Shown here one piece after another: positions 27,980 through 37,128 of a stretch of DNA of 64,000 bases; positions within the stretch are counted from its first letter, which is position 1, and every line of letters begins with the position of its first letter. This DNA comes from an uncultured Rhodopila sp. (GTDB lineage: Bacteria; Pseudomonadota; Alphaproteobacteria; Acetobacterales; Acetobacteraceae). Below the pieces are notes generated by a model. It worked only from the letters and a program-made list of their open reading frames with translations, had not been told where the DNA came from and ran no database searches. Both the position numbers and the translations under genes were made by a program. The stretch lies in NCBI RefSeq assembly GCF_903915725.1, contig NZ_CAIWTY010000106.1, positions 62,001-126,000 on the forward strand. Reading direction: 5' to 3'.

Positions 27980-28545
27980 TCTCGTTGCGCAAGGCGCGTG
28001 TCGCTGACGCCATCGCCATCGGCGCTGTGCATGTCGCGGCGTGGCGCAGCAGCTATCCCGGCATCCTGCCCGACACCTATCTGGCGAGGATGTCGGTGTC
28101 GCGCCAGGCGGCGCATTACGACGCGGCGATCCGCGGCGGCACCGGCGTCATGGTGGCCACCGCATCCGGCGTGGACGTGCCCATCGGCAGCGGCCCCCGC
28201 ATTATCGGCTTCAGTACGGCGGGCCGGGCGCGCCACGCTGAAATCGCCGGCAAGCGGCTGGCGGAGGGGGAGGTTGAGACTCTGTACGTCCTGGACGACT
28301 GGCGCGAGCGCGGCGTCGGGCGCCGGCTGATGCGGGCCTCCGCGTCCCACCTGATCGATATCGGCTGCAAGTCGGCGTTCGTGTGGGTGCTGCGCGAGAA
28401 TCCCAGCCGCTGGTTCTACCAGCGCCTGGGCGGCAAGCCGGTCGCCGAGGCGACGACCCAGATTGCCGGCCAGAAAATTGCACAGACCGCCTTCGTGTGG
28501 GACCCGATCCAACAATTGTTGGCGGCATCGCCGCAGGCTTCCTGA
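27976..28545 (+). CDS. GNAT-family N-acetyltransferase
   Basis: 189 residues from a GTG overlapping the rsmB stop. It starts ISLRKARVADAIAIGAVHVA, the usual GNAT beta-1/alpha-1 with WRSSYPGILPDTYL. The acetyl-CoA pyrophosphate loop lies in VLDDWRERGVGRRLM and the terminal motif in NPSRWFYQRLGGKPV. Substrate unknown. Translational coupling to rsmB might suggest a partner in ribosome or protein modification, but this is inference. The 220 bases after it hold CCGGGACA-like repeats and no gene. Confidence 0.88.
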   Translation: MISLRKARVADAIAIGAVHVAAWRSSYPGILPDTYLARMSVSRQAAHYDAAIRGGTGVMVATASGVDVPIGSGPRIIGFSTAGRARHAEIAGKRLAEGEVETLYVLDDWRERGVGRRLMRASASHLIDIGCKSAFVWVLRENPSRWFYQRLGGKPVAEATTQIAGQKIAQTAFVWDPIQQLLAASPQAS

Positions 28546-28764
28546 GCTCCGGCAAGGATCCGCGACCTGGAGGTGGCAGTCGGCAGCGCCAGTGCTCGGC
28601 CTGACCCGCTCCCGGCTTGTCCGGGGGATCTCCGGGCACCTATGCAGTGACATGCCGGGACAGGTGGCCCGGCCAACAGGCCGGGACATGACGGTCCGGG
28701 GCACCCTGCCACCTGCGGCGGCTATTCCCAATCGGGCGGTAACGCCAACCGGCCGGGAGGTCGC

Positions 28765-29151
28765 TTAATCTCGCTGAATCAGCTCGATCTTATACCCGTC
28801 CGGGTCCTCGACGAATGCGATGATCGTGGTGCCGAACTTGACCGGCCCGGGCTCGCGCGTGACCTTGGCGCCGAAGCCGCGCAGCTTTTCGGTCGTGGCC
28901 GCGACATCCGGCACGCCGATGGCGAGGTGCCCGAAGGCGCTTCCGAGGTCGTACTTCTCGGTACCGTAGTTGTAGGTCAGTTCGATCACGGTGTTACTCT
29001 CTTCATCGCCGTAGCCGACGAACGCCAGCGTATATTGGCCGTCCGGCACATCGCGGCGGCGCAACTCCGTCATGCCGAAACCTTTGGTGTAGAAATCGAC
29101 GCTGCGCTGCAGGTCACCGACGCGCAGCATGGTGTGCAGGAACCGGCTCAT
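28765..29151 (-). CDS. gloA: Lactoylglutathione lyase (glyoxalase I)
   Basis: 128 residues, the single-domain bacterial enzyme that isomerises the methylglyoxal-glutathione hemithioacetal to S-lactoylglutathione. Metal ligands visible: His in [15 protein letters not shown], Glu in [10 protein letters not shown], His in [10 protein letters not shown] and the final Glu in GYKIELIQ. Short length fits the Ni-dependent (E. coli-like) class. It lies 12 bases downstream of lpxI on the same strand. Confidence 0.95.
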   Translation of the reverse strand: MSRFLHTMLRVGDLQRSVDFYTKGFGMTELRRRDVPDGQYTLAFVGYGDEESNTVIELTYNYGTEKYDLGSAFGHLAIGVPDVAATTEKLRGFGAKVTREPGPVKFGTTIIAFVEDPDGYKIELIQRD

Positions 29152-29163
29152 TGAATGCCCCCT

Positions 29164-30012
29164 TCAGGATAAGTCGGCGGGATCGAGGCCCACCAGAAAA
29201 AGCCCTGCCGCGTCCGCCGCGGCGAGACAGGCTTCCCGGTCTGCGAGAATGGTGGCCCGGGCTTCGAACGCAAGTCCCCGAAGCCCGGCGGCGGCGGCGT
29301 TGCGAACCGTCTCCGGCCCGATCGTCGGCATGTCGGCGCGGCGGTCCTGCCCGGGCTTCATCAGCTTCACCAGCACCCCGCCGAAACCGTCGCGGCGCAG
29401 GGAAGCGGCGCGCGCCAGCATGGAGTCGGTGCCCTCGATCGCCTCCACCGCCAGGACCAGCCCCTGCTGCACCACGCAGCCCTGCCCGACATCCGCCGCC
29501 CCGAGGACACGCGCCACCTCCACGCCGCGGCGGATATCGGCCATGGCCTGCGCGTCCGGCGTTGCACGGGTCAGCACGCCGCCCGGCGCCAAAACCTCAC
29601 CCATCACTTCATGCGCGCCGATAACCGTGAAGCCTTCTTCAGCGAATACTTTAATAACAGCTGCCAACAGTCCGTCATCGCCCGCAAATATTGCCCGGCC
29701 GACGCGGGCCAGGATGCGCGTGCCGTCGGCGTCCGGGCGCAGGTCGAGCAGCGACGGGCGGCGCACCGGGCCGATCATCACGACGTCCTGGCAGCCATGC
29801 TCGCGCAGCGCGGCAAGGATGCGTCCGGCGCGGCCGATACGCTGGAACTCGTGCGGCCATGGCGCCAGAACAACGGGTTCCGCGAAGCCTTCGAGACCCA
29901 GGATGAACACGCTCCGGCCTGCGGCGCGCGCGGCGGCTGCAACTTTGCCGGGCAGGTCGCCGCCACCGGCGATGATGCCCAGACCGCGTGGCATTTCTGC
30001 CTGATTTTTCAT
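29164..30012 (-). CDS. lpxI: UDP-2,3-diacylglucosamine pyrophosphatase, LpxI type
   Basis: 282 residues of the LpxI (formerly DUF1009) family, the alphaproteobacterial replacement for LpxH in lipid A synthesis; hydrolyses UDP-2,3-diacylglucosamine to lipid X. It begins LGIIAGGGDLPGKVAAAARA and has the C-terminal catalytic domain with EGTDSMLARAASLRRDG and PGQDRRADMPTIGPETV, including the conserved aspartate. In many relatives lpxI sits between lpxA and lpxB; here it is followed by gloA instead. Confidence 0.93.
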   Translation of the reverse strand: MKNQAEMPRGLGIIAGGGDLPGKVAAAARAAGRSVFILGLEGFAEPVVLAPWPHEFQRIGRAGRILAALREHGCQDVVMIGPVRRPSLLDLRPDADGTRILARVGRAIFAGDDGLLAAVIKVFAEEGFTVIGAHEVMGEVLAPGGVLTRATPDAQAMADIRRGVEVARVLGAADVGQGCVVQQGLVLAVEAIEGTDSMLARAASLRRDGFGGVLVKLMKPGQDRRADMPTIGPETVRNAAAAGLRGLAFEARATILADREACLAAADAAGLFLVGLDPADLS

Positions 30013-30106
30013 TGCGAGTTCCGCTAAGCCTACTCTGTTGTTGCAACCGGGACGGGTTTTTCAGCATACATGAAGGGCCGCTGCATCACGCCTTCGCGAG
30101 TGTCTT

Positions 30107-30334
30107 ATGACAGAAATTTCTCCGCCGATGATAGACGACGAATTGCCCGATGCGGCCCGCCACGCCACCGCAGCCGGGGTTCTTCAATGCCTGACGATGC
30201 TGGCGGAGGAGACTGTGAACCTCAATCTGCCGCGAACCGTGCTGGCGCTGCGCAAAGCGATCCGGGCTTGCCAGGCCGAGCAGGCCCGTCCGGTTCCGAA
30301 TCTGCGCCCCCGCCGCCACGTAGTGCTGCATTAG
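30107..30334 (+). CDS. Small helical protein, unknown function
   Basis: 75 residues starting TEISPPMIDDELPDAARHAT, with an alpha-helical middle (VLQCLTMLAEETVNLNLPRT) and a basic end. The ribosome site is weak. It lies between lpxI (divergent) and gltA (same strand, 165 bases on). Composition is protein-like, but no family is recognised. Confidence 0.4.
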   Translation: MTEISPPMIDDELPDAARHATAAGVLQCLTMLAEETVNLNLPRTVLALRKAIRACQAEQARPVPNLRPRRHVVLH

Positions 30335-30498
30335 GCCCGTTTCGGCGTGGATTTTGTCGGCCGATGGGCTTTGCTGCGACTGCGAAGGTTGCGTCCGGAG
30401 GCATAGCGCCATAATCCTACGCGCAGCCGCCGTCCCGGCAGGGCGATAGTCGTCTGCCGGTGCGTCGGGAAGCCTTCGTACTAGCACAAGGACATCGC

Positions 30499-31806
30499 AT
30501 GAGCGCCGCGGCAAAACGGTCTGTCACGATCACCCTGGACGGCACCAACAAGTCGACCAGCCTGCCCTTGCTGTCGGGCACCATCGGTCCGGACGTCTTT
30601 GATATCCGAAAACTCTATTCCGACCTGGGGGTTTTCACCTACGACCCCGGCTATGGCCAGACGGCGTCATGCGACAGCAAGATCACCTACATCGATGGCG
30701 ATGAGGGCGTGCTGCTGTATCGCGGCTACCCGATCGAGCAGCTCGCGGAAAAGTCCCGCTTCCTGGAAGTGTGCTACCTGCTGCTGAACGGCGACCTGCC
30801 GACGAAGGAGGAATTCGGCAAGTTCGAGAAGGGCGTGATGCGGCACAACATGCTGCACGAGCAACTCCGCTCCTTCTACAACGGCTTCCGCCGTGATGCG
30901 CACCCGATGGCGGTGATGTGCAGCGTCGTCGGCGCGCTGTCGGCCTTCTATCATGACAACCTGGACGTGCGGGATGAGAACGCCCGCCGGATCGCCGCCT
31001 TCCGGCTTATCGCCAAGATGCCGACGATCGCCGCCTGGGCGTACAAGTATTCGGTCGGGCAGCCGTTCGTGTATCCGCGCAACGAGCTGACCTATTCGGC
31101 GAACTTCCTGTACATGTTCCATGCCGTGCCGACGGAGGAATACAAGTTCAATCCGGTGCTGGCCAAGGCGATGGACCTGATCCTGATCCTGCATGCGGAT
31201 CATGAGCAGAACGCCTCCACCAGCACGGTGCGTCTGGCCGGTTCGACCGGGGCCAATCCGTTCGCCTGTATCGCCGCCGGCATCGCCAGCCTGTGGGGCC
31301 CCGCACATGGCGGCGCCAACGAGGCCGTGCTGAAGATGCTGGCCGAAATCGGCACCACCGCGAACATCAAGCCGTTTCTGGACGACGTGAAGGCGAAGGA
31401 CAACTCGACCAAGCTGATGGGCTTCGGCCACCGGGTCTACAAGAACTACGACCCGCGGGCGAAGCTGATCCAGAAGGCCTGCCACGACGTTCTGAACGAC
31501 CTCGGGATCAAGGACGACCCGCTGCTCGACCTGGCGATGGAACTGGAACAGATCGCGCTGAGCGACCCGTATTTCATCGAGCGCAAGCTGTATCCGAACG
31601 TGGATTTCTATTCCGGCATCATCCTCAAGGCGATGGGCTTCCCGACCAACATGTTCACCGCGCTGTTTGCGGTGGCGCGCACGGTGGGCTGGGTGAGCCA
31701 GTGGAAGGAGCTGATGGAGGATCCGCAGCAGCGCATCGGGCGTCCGCGGCAGCTCTACACGGGCGCGCAGCGCCGGGACTACGTGCCGATGTCCGAACGC
31801 GCCTGA
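30499..31806 (+). CDS. gltA: Citrate synthase (type II, hexameric)
   Basis: Entry enzyme of the TCA cycle. 435 residues from an ATG behind AAGGA. It has the N-terminal beta domain of Gram-negative citrate synthases ([20 protein letters not shown]) and catalytic residues His in [13 protein letters not shown], His in [14 protein letters not shown] and Asp in NVDFYSG. Type II enzymes are usually inhibited by NADH. It stands alone, with an intrinsic terminator 32 bases after the stop. Confidence 0.97.
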   Translation: MSAAAKRSVTITLDGTNKSTSLPLLSGTIGPDVFDIRKLYSDLGVFTYDPGYGQTASCDSKITYIDGDEGVLLYRGYPIEQLAEKSRFLEVCYLLLNGDLPTKEEFGKFEKGVMRHNMLHEQLRSFYNGFRRDAHPMAVMCSVVGALSAFYHDNLDVRDENARRIAAFRLIAKMPTIAAWAYKYSVGQPFVYPRNELTYSANFLYMFHAVPTEEYKFNPVLAKAMDLILILHADHEQNASTSTVRLAGSTGANPFACIAAGIASLWGPAHGGANEAVLKMLAEIGTTANIKPFLDDVKAKDNSTKLMGFGHRVYKNYDPRAKLIQKACHDVLNDLGIKDDPLLDLAMELEQIALSDPYFIERKLYPNVDFYSGIILKAMGFPTNMFTALFAVARTVGWVSQWKELMEDPQQRIGRPRQLYTGAQRRDYVPMSERA

Positions 31807-31837
31807 CCGCTCGAAGCTGAAATTTCGGTTGAGGTCG

Positions 31838-31872
31838 GACCGGTGGTCGCAGGACCGCCGGTCTTATTTTTT
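31838..31872 (+). terminator. Intrinsic terminator of gltA
   Basis: GACCGGTGGTC (31838-31848) pairs with GACCGCCGGTC (31853-31863) around a four-base loop (one G-T pair) and is followed by TTATTTTTT. A textbook Rho-independent terminator. Confidence 0.85.
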
Positions 31873-32224
31873 AGATGTTCTTTTCGCCATTGGCCGGAGA
31901 TAATTTCGCCCAGTGAAATTCGAATTCTGTATTTAAAAAGATTTTTTTGTTTTGCATCGTCTTAACAGAGTGCCTTAGCCTTCTCTCTCAACCAATTGAC
32001 GCGATTTTTCTCCAAACGGCACCGTGCTGGATAGTCTAGAAATTGATCATCGGCCCACGCCTGTGTGTGACGGCTTTCCGGTGTTCTAAATCCCGATATC
32101 ATTATCGTGATTGAGAAGAATGCGATTACCCACTGCTTTTTGTGGACGGTCCATCAGGAGAAAATCCCCGATTCGCATACCCGTGTAGGTTGAGTTCCGT
32201 CATAAATTGCTCGGGAAGGCTCGC
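31873..32224. other. AT-rich intergenic region
   Basis: Noticeably lower GC than the window average, with runs such as TTTAAAAAGATTTTTTTG near 31940. No gene, tRNA or clear promoter was found. It separates gltA from an unrecognised gene and could mark an insertion boundary, but no direct repeats or integrase were seen. Confidence 0.4.
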
Positions 32225-32854
32225 ATGCGGGGACGTGTTTCGCTCGACCTTATGGTCAAGAATCGGCTGAAGCGGTGGGGACAGCGGCCGCCCGGCGTGA
32301 AGCCGCGGCGCGGCAAGGAGTCCTGGCTGCGCGGCCGACCGTCCGAGGATGAGACCAGGATCAGCAGCCCATACCTGAAGATCCCCGGCAGCACGCGCCT
32401 GCGCACCTTGCCCGACGGGCTTTGGCTCAATTTCGGCGGCAGCTTCGCCGAACCGTTCGTCGACATCCTGGCGATCGAGGCGTGCAGCACGATCCAAAAC
32501 CTGCTCGACAAGCGGTCCCGCTTTGCCCCGAGCACCCACTCGCTGATGTGCGTCTGCCCCGCCGAATGGCTGCTGGCGCCGATAACCCCGACGGATCCGA
32601 CGCCGCGATGGCGGACAACGGGCGTGATCCACCAGGAGCCGTTCCTGGACGTGGTGATCCCGGTGCGGGAGATGCGGGTGCTGTATGGTTTGAAGAAGAA
32701 CCATTACAAAGGCTTTGCGCGGCATCAGCTGCCGCACGCGCACGAGTTCTTCGTGCCGATGGAGACACTGACCGAGGAGAACAGCGAGGCGAACCCCGCC
32801 CTGCGGGACCTCATCGCGCGGGCATCCGTGTCGGCGAATTTCTTCAGCCCATAA
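32225..32854 (+). CDS. Hypothetical protein, 209 residues
   Basis: The ATG at 32225 follows a GGGAAGG ribosome site (a TTG six codons earlier is in frame). The N-terminus is very basic (VKNRLKRWGQRPPGVKPRRG). Later come WLNFGGSFAEPFVDILAIEA and FLDVVIPVREMRVLYGLKKN, with scattered cysteines and no membrane segment. Family not recognised. The upstream AT-rich DNA and the basic N-terminus would fit an acquired nucleic-acid-related gene, but nothing shows this directly. Confidence 0.5.
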   Translation: MRGRVSLDLMVKNRLKRWGQRPPGVKPRRGKESWLRGRPSEDETRISSPYLKIPGSTRLRTLPDGLWLNFGGSFAEPFVDILAIEACSTIQNLLDKRSRFAPSTHSLMCVCPAEWLLAPITPTDPTPRWRTTGVIHQEPFLDVVIPVREMRVLYGLKKNHYKGFARHQLPHAHEFFVPMETLTEENSEANPALRDLIARASVSANFFSP

Positions 32855-32888
32855 TGATCAGCCAGGACGCCGATCGGCCATGCCAGGC

Positions 32889-33845
32889 TTAGAACAACAG
32901 GCCCTTCTTCAGCATCGCGTGGATGCCCTTCTCGCCGTTCACCGTCTGGGTGACGCGGAAATCCACCGCCAGCGAGCAGAACTGATAGGCTTCCTGCCGC
33001 GACAGGTTGGTCCGGCCGGTGATGAAGGCGATCATCTGCCGCAGCGCGGTTTTCATCGCCGTGTCCAGATCCTCATGCATGCCCATGGCGATGAAGTGGC
33101 TGGCCGTTTCCGCCCGGGGATAGCGCAGCAGCGGATCGCGGATGCCGCCGCCCTTGTGCAAGGTCAGCGTGAAGGTCCCGGTCAGGCAGATTTCCAGCGC
33201 GTTGATGCAGACCTCGCCGTCGCCCTGCACGCCATGCCCGTCCCCGGCCGAGAACAGCGCGCCCGGCGCCCACACCGGAAGGAACAGCGTCGATCCCTCG
33301 CCGAGTTCCTTGTTGTCCAGGTTGCCGCCGTGCTCGCGCGGCTGCACGGTCGAGATCCGGCCATAGTTCGGCGGCGGCGCCACGCCCATGACGCCGAAGA
33401 ACGGCGACAGGTTCAGCTCGGAGCCCCAAGGCAGCCGGCACGTCCGGCGGGCACGGTCCACCGGGATATGCGACAGGAATGTTTCCGGGAAATCCTCCGG
33501 GATGGTCCCTGCCAGCGGCCGGAAGCCGCAATAGCCCCAGTCGCAGCCGAGCTCGACCCGGTCGATCCGCACCTCCAGCATGTCGCCCGGTTCGGCACCC
33601 TGCACGCCAATGGGGCCGGTGATCAGGTGCCCGGGGGCGCGCGGAATGTTGGCGCCGTGGATCGCCACCAGCGCGGGCGGGATGGTCAGACCGGAGCCCG
33701 GGGGCGGCATGACTTCGGGTCCACCGGAGACGCATTCCAGCACCACGGTATCGCCCGAGGCAACGGTGATCAGCGGCGGAAAGCTGGCGTCGAACACCCC
33801 CCAACGCACTGTTTCCGGCGTCGATTCAAGCCGATGTGTCGCCAT
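32889..33845 (-). CDS. Acetamidase/formamidase family hydrolase
   Basis: 318 residues of the FmdA/AmdA family, which hydrolyses formamide or short amides to ammonia and the acid. Typical segments: SGDTVVLECVSGGPEVMPP, HLITGPIGVQGAEPGDMLEV, the glycine-rich HGGNLDNKELGEGSTLFLPV and FSAGDGHGVQGDGEV with conserved Asp/His residues. The ATG at 33845 gives the family start. It lies 90 bases past the stop of meaB, probably as a separate unit. No amide transporter is adjacent. Confidence 0.88.
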   Translation of the reverse strand: MATHRLESTPETVRWGVFDASFPPLITVASGDTVVLECVSGGPEVMPPPGSGLTIPPALVAIHGANIPRAPGHLITGPIGVQGAEPGDMLEVRIDRVELGCDWGYCGFRPLAGTIPEDFPETFLSHIPVDRARRTCRLPWGSELNLSPFFGVMGVAPPPNYGRISTVQPREHGGNLDNKELGEGSTLFLPVWAPGALFSAGDGHGVQGDGEVCINALEICLTGTFTLTLHKGGGIRDPLLRYPRAETASHFIAMGMHEDLDTAMKTALRQMIAFITGRTNLSRQEAYQFCSLAVDFRVTQTVNGEKGIHAMLKKGLLF

Positions 33846-33935
33846 GCAAAGCCGCCCTTTATCGATTGTCGATGGGGCGATGCCATCACATCGTCCGGTG
33901 CCACACAACCGCGCACAAACTCTATTCCCCTGGCA

Positions 33936-34943
33936 TCATCCCGGACAGTCGCCCTCCCCCGGCTTCACCCCCGACAGCCGCAGCGCATCGACGATCGCCC
34001 CAGCCCCCAATACCGGCGTCATCGTCCCGCCGCGCACCTGCTGTTCGGCGTTCTCCGCAATCGTCCGGATCGCCTCCGTCTGCCGCAACGCTTCCCGGAT
34101 TTTCGCATCGACCAGGGTCCACATCCAGGCCGTCGCCTGCTCGGCCCGCTTCGCCGCCAGCGCGCCGGAGCGTCCGGCGCCCCGCATCCGCTCGGTGATC
34201 AGGGTCCAGATCCGGTCCAGCCCGGTGCCCTCCACCGCGCTGCACGTCACCACCTCCGGCAACTCGGCCGCTTCATGCAGCAAGTTCATCGCGAACCGGT
34301 ATTGCGAGGCCGCGATCGACGCCGCCGTCACGTTCCTGCCGTCCGCCTTGGTGACGACGATCATGTCGGCGCGTTCAAGCAGGCCGCGCTTGATGCCCTG
34401 CAACTCGTCCCCTGCCCCGGCCAGCATCAGTACCAGCAGCATGTCGGTCATAGAGGCGACCGCCACCTCCGACTGGCCGACGCCAACGGTCTCGATCAGC
34501 ACGATATCGTAGCCGGCCGCCTCGCACAGCAGCATGGTTTCCCGGGTCTTGCGCGCGATCCCGCCCAGCACGGACCCGCTCGGCGAGGGCCGGATGAACG
34601 CATTGGGATCGGCGCTGAGTTTCATCATCCGCGCCTTGTCGCCGAGGATGCTGCCGCCGGTGCGCACGCTGGACGGATCGATCGACAGCACGGCGACCCG
34701 ATGCCCGGCCGTCGTCAACAACGTGCCAAACGCCTCGATGAAGGCGCTTTTCCCCACCCCCGGCACGCCGGTAATGCCGATGCGCGTCGCCCCGCCGGTG
34801 CGCGGCAGCAGGCGTGTAATCAGCGCCTGGCCGAGGACCTCATGATCCGGACGGTTGGACTCGACCAGCGTGATCGCGCGCGCCAGCATCGACCGGTTGC
34901 CGCCTACAAGCCCCTCGGCCAGGGCATCGACCGACAGCTTCAT
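33936..34943 (-). CDS. meaB: Methylmalonyl-CoA mutase-associated GTPase MeaB
   Basis: 335-residue G3E GTPase that loads and protects adenosylcobalamin on methylmalonyl-CoA mutase. P-loop GVPGVGKSAFIEAFG (about residues 59-73), Walker B-like VLSIDPSSVRTGGSILGD and IVVTKADG are visible. Its ATG follows the mutB stop after a single base, so the mutA-mutB-meaB genes form one tight operon. Identity is firm from motifs and context. Confidence 0.95.
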   Translation of the reverse strand: MKLSVDALAEGLVGGNRSMLARAITLVESNRPDHEVLGQALITRLLPRTGGATRIGITGVPGVGKSAFIEAFGTLLTTAGHRVAVLSIDPSSVRTGGSILGDKARMMKLSADPNAFIRPSPSGSVLGGIARKTRETMLLCEAAGYDIVLIETVGVGQSEVAVASMTDMLLVLMLAGAGDELQGIKRGLLERADMIVVTKADGRNVTAASIAASQYRFAMNLLHEAAELPEVVTCSAVEGTGLDRIWTLITERMRGAGRSGALAAKRAEQATAWMWTLVDAKIREALRQTEAIRTIAENAEQQVRGGTMTPVLGAGAIVDALRLSGVKPGEGDCPG

Positions 34944-34944
34944 G

Positions 34945-37128
34945 CTAGGCGTCGCCGTCTCCGGCCAGCAGGTCGAGCACTTTCGATGCCGAGTCCGAAA
35001 TCACCGAGCCCGGCCCGAACACCGCTGCCGCCCCGGCCGCATACAGCTCATCGTAATCCTGCGGCGGGATCACGCCGCCGACGACGATCAGGATGTCCTC
35101 GCGACCGCGTTCGTCCAAAGCCTTGCGCAAGGCCGGGATCAGTTGCAGATGCCCGGCCGCCAGCGAACTGGCGCCGACGACATGCACGTCGTTGTCCACC
35201 GCCGCCTGGGCGGCTTCCTCCGGCGTCTGGAACAGCGGACCGACATCGACGTCGAAGCCCAAATCGGCGAAGGCCGAGGCCACCACCTGCTGGCCGCGGT
35301 CGTGCCCGTCCTGGCCGAGCTTGGCGATCAGGATGCGCGGCTGGCGCCCCTCTTCCTCGGCAAACGCCGCCACTTTCGCACGCACATCCATGATACCGCT
35401 CCTGGATTCGCCGAAATCGCGCGCATACACGCCGGTGGCGAGGCTTGGCGTGGCCTGGTAGCGGCCGAACACCACCTCCAGCGCATCGCTGATTTCGCCG
35501 ACGGACGCCTTCAGCCGCGCCGCCTTGATCGACAGGTCGAGCAGGTTGCCCTCCCCGGTTTCCGCCGCCTTGGTCAGCGTTGCCAGCGCGGCCTTCACCG
35601 CATCCGTGTCGCGTGACGCGCGCAACTGCTGCAAGCGCCTGATCTGCGACGCCCGCACCTCGGTATTGTCGATCTTCAGCACGCGTATCGGCTGTTCCGT
35701 GCGCGGCCGGTACTTGTTCAGGCCGACAATCGTTTCTTGCCCCGAGTCGATGCGCGCCTGCATCCGCGCCGCCGCCTCGGCGATGCGCATCTTCGGCAGC
35801 CCGGCCTCGATCGCCTTGGTCATGCCGCCATGCTCTTCGCATTCGACGATATGCGCCCAGGCGGCCTGCGCCAGTTGGTGAGTCAGCCGCTCGACGTAAT
35901 AGCTGCCGCCCCAGGGATCGATGACGTTGTCGGTGTCGGTTTCTTCCTGCAGGAACAACTGCGTGTTGCGGGCGATTTCGGCGGAGAAATCCGTCGGCAG
36001 CGCCAGCGCCTCGTCAAAGGCGTTGGTGTGCAGGCTCTGGGTTTCGCCCTGCGTCGCCGCCATCGCCTCCAGGCAGGTGCGCGTGACGTTGTTGTAGACG
36101 TCCTGCGCGGTCAGGCTCCAGCCGCTGGTCTGGCTGTGGGTGCGGAGAGAATAACTTTTCGGGTTCTTCGCGTCGAAGCCCTTGATGATCTTCGCCCACA
36201 ACATGCGGGCGGCGCGCATTTTCGCGACTTCCATCAGCACGTTCTTGCCGATGGACCAGAAGAACGACAACCGGGGGGCGAAATCGTCCACCGCCATGCC
36301 GGTCTTCAGCCCGGTGCGCAGATATTCCAGCCCGTCCGCCAGGGTGTAGCCAAGTTCGAGGTCCGCCGTCGCCCCCGCCTCCTGCATATGATAGCCGGAG
36401 ATGCTGATGCTGTTGAACTGCGGCATATGCCTGGTGGTGTACTGGAAGATATCGCCGACGATCCGCATACTCGGTGTCGGCGGATAGATGTAGGTATTGC
36501 GGGTCATGAACTCCTTCAGAATGTCATTCTGAATGGTGCCCGTCAGTTGCTCCTGCGCAACACCCTGTTCCTCTGCCGCAACCACATATAGCGCCAGGAT
36601 CGGCAGCACCGCGCCGTTCATCGTCATCGACACGCTGATCTGGCCGAGCGGGATGCCATCGAACAGGATGCGCATATCCAGGATGCTGTCGATCGCCACA
36701 CCCGCCATGCCGACATCGCCGAACACCCGCGGATTGTCGGAATCGTAGCCGCGATGCGTCGGCAAATCGAAGGCGATGCTGAGGCCCTTCTGCCCGCCGG
36801 CGATGTTGCGCTTGTAGAACGCGTTGGATTCTTCAGCGGTGGAGAACCCGGCATATTGCCGCACCGTCCAGGGGCGGCTGACATACATCGAGGCATACGG
36901 CCCGCGCACGAACGGCGCGAAGCCCGGGTAGCTGTCGAGATGTTCCAGGCCCGCCAAATCGGCCGCGGTATAAAGCGGCTTGACCGGGATGCCCTCGGAC
37001 GTCGTCCAGTTCAGCGCCTCTAGCGGCTTCAGCACGCTGTGCTCGGCGGTTTCCAGCCACTGGCTTGGTGTCGCGGTTGGTGCGAACGGCTTCAGCGGGA
37101 CGGATTTGAAGTTCGGGATCGTGGCCAT
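34945..37128 (-). CDS. mutB: Methylmalonyl-CoA mutase, large (catalytic) subunit
   Basis: 727 residues. Interconverts (R)-methylmalonyl-CoA and succinyl-CoA with adenosylcobalamin. The TIM barrel includes [20 protein letters not shown] and [12 protein letters not shown] with the conserved histidine; the C-terminal B12 domain has the base-off motif DxHxxG in [12 protein letters not shown]. Its ATG shares the A of the mutA stop (TAATG). Links propionate and odd-chain or branched-chain catabolism to succinate, and in reverse succinate to propionyl units. No epimerase gene is nearby. Confidence 0.97.
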   Translation of the reverse strand: MATIPNFKSVPLKPFAPTATPSQWLETAEHSVLKPLEALNWTTSEGIPVKPLYTAADLAGLEHLDSYPGFAPFVRGPYASMYVSRPWTVRQYAGFSTAEESNAFYKRNIAGGQKGLSIAFDLPTHRGYDSDNPRVFGDVGMAGVAIDSILDMRILFDGIPLGQISVSMTMNGAVLPILALYVVAAEEQGVAQEQLTGTIQNDILKEFMTRNTYIYPPTPSMRIVGDIFQYTTRHMPQFNSISISGYHMQEAGATADLELGYTLADGLEYLRTGLKTGMAVDDFAPRLSFFWSIGKNVLMEVAKMRAARMLWAKIIKGFDAKNPKSYSLRTHSQTSGWSLTAQDVYNNVTRTCLEAMAATQGETQSLHTNAFDEALALPTDFSAEIARNTQLFLQEETDTDNVIDPWGGSYYVERLTHQLAQAAWAHIVECEEHGGMTKAIEAGLPKMRIAEAAARMQARIDSGQETIVGLNKYRPRTEQPIRVLKIDNTEVRASQIRRLQQLRASRDTDAVKAALATLTKAAETGEGNLLDLSIKAARLKASVGEISDALEVVFGRYQATPSLATGVYARDFGESRSGIMDVRAKVAAFAEEEGRQPRILIAKLGQDGHDRGQQVVASAFADLGFDVDVGPLFQTPEEAAQAAVDNDVHVVGASSLAAGHLQLIPALRKALDERGREDILIVVGGVIPPQDYDELYAAGAAAVFGPGSVISDSASKVLDLLAGDGDA

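Noticed and set aside
28546-28764. Ninth copy of the dispersed palindrome
   Set aside because: Has several CCGGGACA and GGCCCGGCC words but lacks the CCACGCCTT core and a clean pair of arms.
30379-30417. Promoter for gltA (TTGCGT ... TAATCC)
   Set aside because: Both boxes are poor matches and alternatives with other spacing are equally likely.
32880-35393. Plus-strand open frame of 837 codons
   Set aside because: Antisense to the amidase, meaB and mutB genes; arginine/histidine-rich composition typical of high-GC shadow frames.
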